A stretch of DNA of 64,000 nucleotides. Source: Abditibacteriota bacterium (GTDB lineage Bacteria; Armatimonadota; UBA5829). The notes under the pieces are model-generated. The model saw only the letters and a program-made list of their open reading frames with translations, was not told the DNA's origin and did no database searches. The position numbers were made by a program, and so were the translations under genes. The stretch spans positions 1-64,000 of the forward strand of contig JAFZNQ010000115.1 in the NCBI GenBank assembly GCA_017552965.1. The letters are read 5' to 3'. Position 1 is the first letter of the stretch. Each line of letters begins with the position of its first letter. Positions 60,450 to 64,000 of the stretch are shown piece after piece.

Positions 60450-61463
60450 GTGGGTCTTACTCCGGAAATAGGCATCGACCTGGGGACTGCCAACATACTG
60501 GTATATCAGAAGAACAAGGGCATCGTGCTGAACGAGCCCTCCGTGGTGGCCAAAAACACCTCCACGGGCAGGATCATAGCCATAGGCCTCGAGGCCCAGG
60601 GCATGATCGGCCGCACCCCCCAGAACGTCATCACCACCCGCCCCCTGAAGGACGGGGTCATATCCGACTACACCACCACCCGGCAGATGCTGGAATACAT
60701 CATCAGAGAGATCTGCAGGATACGGGTGTTCAAGCCCATAGTGGTGGCCGCTGTTCCCAGCCGCATCACTCAGGTGGAAAAAAGAGCCGTGAGGCTGGCC
60801 GCCCTTGAAAGCGGCGCCCGGGAAGCCATAGTGGTGGAGGAGCCCTGGGCGGCGGCTCTGGGCTCGGGCCTCAACATAGACAAGCCCGGCGGCGCCATGA
60901 TCATAGACATAGGAGGCGGCACCACGGATATAGCGGTGCTGTCCATGAACGGCATAGTGCTGTCGGACTCCGACCGCATGGGCGGCGTCAAATTTGACGA
61001 ATTCATCAAGAAATACGTCAAGAACCGCTACAGCCTGCTCATAGGCGACCCCATGGCCGAGGAGATCAAGATACAGATAGGCAGCGCCGTGCCTCTGGAC
61101 AAGGAGCTGACCATGACCGTCAGCGGCAGAGACCTCATAGACGGCAACCCCAAGTCTCAGACCGTCACCTCCGCCGAGATCAGGGAAGTGCTGCTGCCCC
61201 ATCTGGAGCGCATATGCGCCAAGATCAAGAGCATACTGGAGCAGACGCCTCCTGACCTGTGCTCCGACATCCTCAAGACCGGCATAGTGATCACGGGAGG
61301 CACCACCCTCATCAGAGGCTTTGACACTCTGGTCACCCAAAAGACCGGAGTCAAGGTCATCCGGTCTCCAGAGCCCCTGAAGGCCGTGGCTCTGGGCTGC
61401 GGCAAGGCGCTGGACATGCTGGATATGATCCGCACCAAATTCATCTCGGCCGGCAACGAATAA
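60450..61463 (+). CDS. mreB: Rod shape-determining protein MreB
   Basis: 337 residues. Actin-like cytoskeletal protein that guides elongation of the cell wall. GIDLGTANILVYQK (phosphate 1), MIIDIGGGTTDIAVLSMNGIV (phosphate 2 region) and TGIVITGGTTLIRGFD (adenosine motif) are complete. Start is GTG, directly after the murA stop. mreC and mreD are not downstream: a terminator follows. The murA-mreB pairing fits a role in wall growth. Confidence 0.95.
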   Translation: MGLTPEIGIDLGTANILVYQKNKGIVLNEPSVVAKNTSTGRIIAIGLEAQGMIGRTPQNVITTRPLKDGVISDYTTTRQMLEYIIREICRIRVFKPIVVAAVPSRITQVEKRAVRLAALESGAREAIVVEEPWAAALGSGLNIDKPGGAMIIDIGGGTTDIAVLSMNGIVLSDSDRMGGVKFDEFIKKYVKNRYSLLIGDPMAEEIKIQIGSAVPLDKELTMTVSGRDLIDGNPKSQTVTSAEIREVLLPHLERICAKIKSILEQTPPDLCSDILKTGIVITGGTTLIRGFDTLVTQKTGVKVIRSPEPLKAVALGCGKALDMLDMIRTKFISAGNE

Positions 61464-61469
61464 AACAAA

Positions 61470-61502
61470 GGGACTGCAGCTCTTGCAGTCCCGTATTTTT
61501 TG
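61470..61502 (+). terminator. Terminator after mreB
   Basis: Perfect stem GGGACTGCA / TGCAGTCCC followed by GTATTTTTTG. Confidence 0.8.
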
Positions 61503-61511
61503 TGTGGCCGG

Positions 61512-64000
61512 CTACAGCTTCACGTTCTCGGGGAGAATGCCTCCCCCTGCCCTGTGCTGCCTGCCATAGAGATAAAAGATGGTGTAGGTATATATACCCC
61601 TGCCCCTGTCGTGATAATACAGCCTCACCCTTTCGCTCATGGCCAGAGACATGGAGTTTTGGGCGTAGAGGTATTTGGCTCCGTCCTTTTCTCCCACCCA
61701 TAGGGTGACGTCGCCCTCCTTCATCAGAGTCACGCCCTCTTTCACGCTCCGCCAGCGGATACCCTTTTCCACAGGGCCTTCTCCGTCCCCCGCCAGCTCC
61801 CCGAAGAGCCTGTCCGACAGCAGATAGACGGTGCCCTTTTTGTCCGTATCGTAGCAGGCAAACTGTATCTCCCTTGCAGGCTCTTTGCCGAATTCGTTGG
61901 AGCAAAAGGTGAATTCGTCGGACCGGATATCCTCCCCGCCGGGAGTGAATATGACAAACCTGCGTGTGTCGTTTTTCCAGGCCCCGTCGGGGTCGCCCAG
62001 ACCAAAGGAATCCCGGAGCCAGATGAAATATCTGTCTCCCCTGCGTCCTGCATAGGCGGACATGGGAAAGCCTCCTCCGCTCCAGAATATCAGAGGCAAT
62101 GAGCCGTACTGTGGGTCCAGATACAGGCCCAGCCTCTGGACGTCCAGAGGACTCCAATCCGGCTCCTCCGAGCCTTCCTCAAAGGGGAGCAGGTCATACA
62201 GCTCCTTGCCCACGGCGTAGATGCCGCCGGAGGAGATGCCGTCGGGCATCACGTATCTTGCTTCCATGCCCTTCAGCGCCGGAGCCTTGGCCAGCTCTTG
62301 TTCGTCGGCCGGTATGACCCTGGCCTGAGGCCGCTCTTCGGCACCGAAAAACTGCAGCAGGGCGGCTTCGTCAAAGGGCTCCGCAGGCCCCTCCTCCGCC
62401 TTGTATTCCAGCACCACCGCCGACTCTTCATAGCCCCGGGCCACCAGCACGCCCTTTGTCATGGCCTCTCTGCCCGTCATGCGTCTCAGGGTCCGGTCCC
62501 TGTAGTCCCTGTCATAAAAGGTGTACACAGCTCCCGGGTCCAGCCCCAGGGGATATATGCGGTCGGCTCCCCCCATTCGCAGATAGGCGAGTATCATCCC
62601 CTCTCTGTTTTCGTAGTCGTTGAATTCCATGGCCAGGTTCTTTTCCCTGTCCAGACTGTAGGGGGTCAGCTGATAAAAATCCTTGTACATGTATGTGTGC
62701 AGGCTCTTCCATTCCTTCAGGGCCGCCATGGTCTCCTCTGTGATATCGGGAGCCCCTACGCCTATGGACAGGGTAGGCCTGCTGCGCACGTCGTACAGGC
62801 TGGCAATGTCCTGAAAGCCTGTGCCCACCATCACGTACCAGGAGAGAGCGCCGAAGACCTGACACTGCTGACTGATGGCAGGCCCCCAGTAGTCGCTTTT
62901 GGTGTGCATAAAGGAAAAGCGCAGGGTGGACAGGTCGTTGCGCCTGCCTCCGCCGGCGCAGGAGTCGAACACCAGCCCCGGATTCCTTTCTTCCAGAGCG
63001 GTCCAGGTAGCGATATAACCTGCGGCAGCCCTGTTTTCCGTCATGCCGGTCCGGGGGATACCCAGACGCTCAGCCTCTGTCTTGTCCCTGGCGGACCAGA
63101 AGGGCTCGTTCCAGATATTGTAGTCCTGACGATATACGGTCATGGCCTGCTCCTTGACCAGACTGTCCAGCAGGCGCAGGATATATTTCTGTACGGCGGG
63201 TTTGCCGTAGTCCACCAGCCCCAGAGCGGGGTCCGCCAGCTCCCCGGTGGCGACGGTGTATATCACGTTGTCCTCGCCCAGGGCTTCCGCGGCCTCGGTG
63301 CCCTTGTAGCACCTTTCCGGCTCCAGCCACAGGCAAAAGCCTATGTTTTTTTCCCTCAGCCTGTCCGCCAGGGCCCGCAGCTTGCCGTCTGCGTATTTTT
63401 CGTCGATGCTCCAGTTGCCGGTGGCGCCGGGAGTCATGTTCCCCATACCAAACCAGCCGTAGGCGCCGGCGTAGTCAAACTCGTAGGTGGCGTTGTAGAG
63501 CCTGCCTATCTCGTCCATCAGGGGATTGTCGATGCACTCCATATCCTTGTCATAGCCCGTGAGGTCGGAGCAGACAAACACGTTTTCCCTGAAGTCCCTT
63601 CTGCCCGTGTTCCTGAGGAAATTGTGCTCGATGATCCAGCGGCGCCACAGATTCTGCCCCGCCTGCCGGTCTCCGCCCTTATAAAAGAGGAGCACGGCCC
63701 CGGGCACCTTCAGCCTCTCGCCGGGCAGCAGAGCCAGGTCGGTCATTCGCTGACCCATCAGGAGCTCGATGCCCTTCCGGGCTCTCAGCAGTATCATCCA
63801 GCTGCCCTGCCAGTCCAGAGCCGCGATCACGCCCTTTTTCCCGCCGTTCAGGTTCACAAAGGGCAGATAGCCGGCGGTGGGAAGTCCCCTGTCCACCTCT
63901 ATGCAAAAAGGATGGTCGGAGTCCAGCTCCGCCTTCAGGGGCTGATATTCCTGAGGCAGAGGCGGAAAGGCGGCGCTGCCGCGGTTGTAGTGGACGGTCC
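61512..64000 (-). CDS. GH36-type alpha-galactosidase, N-terminus cut by the window edge
   Basis: At least 829 residues; the frame is open to position 64000, so the true start lies outside. The barrel has IGFCLWLEPERCYKG, YRQDYNIWNEPFW with the likely nucleophile Asp, and VFDSCAGGGRRNDLSTLRF with the likely acid/base in the SCAGGGRRND block, the GH36/GH27-clan D pattern. A C-terminal beta domain follows. It would hydrolyse alpha-galactosides such as raffinose-type sugars; related specificities are possible. The gene continues upstream of the window; its transcript ends near 61512. Confidence 0.83.
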   Translation of the reverse strand, partial: TVHYNRGSAAFPPLPQEYQPLKAELDSDHPFCIEVDRGLPTAGYLPFVNLNGGKKGVIAALDWQGSWMILLRARKGIELLMGQRMTDLALLPGERLKVPGAVLLFYKGGDRQAGQNLWRRWIIEHNFLRNTGRRDFRENVFVCSDLTGYDKDMECIDNPLMDEIGRLYNATYEFDYAGAYGWFGMGNMTPGATGNWSIDEKYADGKLRALADRLREKNIGFCLWLEPERCYKGTEAAEALGEDNVIYTVATGELADPALGLVDYGKPAVQKYILRLLDSLVKEQAMTVYRQDYNIWNEPFWSARDKTEAERLGIPRTGMTENRAAAGYIATWTALEERNPGLVFDSCAGGGRRNDLSTLRFSFMHTKSDYWGPAISQQCQVFGALSWYVMVGTGFQDIASLYDVRSRPTLSIGVGAPDITEETMAALKEWKSLHTYMYKDFYQLTPYSLDREKNLAMEFNDYENREGMILAYLRMGGADRIYPLGLDPGAVYTFYDRDYRDRTLRRMTGREAMTKGVLVARGYEESAVVLEYKAEEGPAEPFDEAALLQFFGAEERPQARVIPADEQELAKAPALKGMEARYVMPDGISSGGIYAVGKELYDLLPFEEGSEEPDWSPLDVQRLGLYLDPQYGSLPLIFWSGGGFPMSAYAGRRGDRYFIWLRDSFGLGDPDGAWKNDTRRFVIFTPGGEDIRSDEFTFCSNEFGKEPAREIQFACYDTDKKGTVYLLSDRLFGELAGDGEGPVEKGIRWRSVKEGVTLMKEGDVTLWVGEKDGAKYLYAQNSMSLAMSERVRLYYHDRGRGIYTYTIFYLYGRQHRAGGGILPENVKL

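Overview
This 64 kb window is GC-rich, densely coded bacterial chromosome. The pilin-like protein at 7379-8182 carries a type IV prepilin leader running into [12 protein letters not shown] and ends with an H-X9-DG-type FADGHA motif. That combination is typical of the Armatimonadota/Abditibacteriota group. Rubrerythrin and rubredoxin, a sugar PTS and many glycosidases suggest an anaerobic or microaerobic glycan degrader, perhaps gut-associated. This assignment is inference from protein motifs; no rRNA gene body lies inside the window. The left edge holds what looks like the promoter and leader of an rRNA operon running leftwards out of the window.

Layout. 0.5-9.3 kb (+): Maf, an amidohydrolase, a GxGYxYP lipoprotein, ketol-acid reductoisomerase, a PHP phosphatase, a membrane-anchored unknown, the pilin-like protein and a G5/3D cell-wall protein. 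9.3-10.2 kb (-): a secreted nuclease. 10.3-14.3 kb (+): mutS2 and araB. 14.35-17.85 kb (-): the conserved ffh-rpsP-khpA-rimM-trmD-rplS translation/secretion operon. 17.95-20.15 kb (-): rubredoxin, rubrerythrin, an MFS transporter. 20.2-24.8 kb (-): two paralogous secreted proteins and a UPF0182 membrane protein. 24.85-35.2 kb (-): a long tightly packed run of DUF1015, a six-hairpin glycosidase, a WecG-type glycosyltransferase, a PfkB kinase, queA, a methyltransferase, a GH65-like lipoprotein, two unknowns and a YgjP-like metallopeptidase. 35.4-36.1 kb (-): an RsbW-like kinase and STAS antagonist pair. 36.3-41.3 kb (+): nadB-ftsY and a ComEC split into two genes. 41.1-43.9 kb (-): a zinc-ribbon/repeat membrane protein and a heparinase II/III-like lyase. 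44.0-47.8 kb (-): a complete PTS operon (NagE-like IICB, IIA, HPr, EI).

47.9-50.8 kb (+) is a deleted prophage remnant: the C-terminus of a large terminase subunit, a MuF-type minor head gene ending in a JAB/MPN-like domain with a small overlapping downstream gene, and a truncated tail-associated gene. The MuF gene is interrupted twice, 42 bp apart, by copies of a ~100-bp three-hairpin element with TTAACCCC/GGGGTTAA-type ends. Removing 100 nt at each copy rejoins a single 565-codon reading frame. This is the most unusual feature of the window. Two tRNA-Val genes (CAC, GAC) follow, then cstA (+), a GH116-like / 34-residue membrane peptide / GH20-like operon (-), a PfkB-murA-mreB operon (+), and a GH36 alpha-galactosidase (-) cut by the right edge.

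Several promoters can be read directly. Most are TTGACA/TATAAT-like with an 18-bp spacer, often with a TGn extension. The glycosidases (GH20-, GH36-, GH65-, GH116-like and others), the heparinase-like lyase and the NagE-type PTS together suggest life on complex, amino-sugar-containing glycans.
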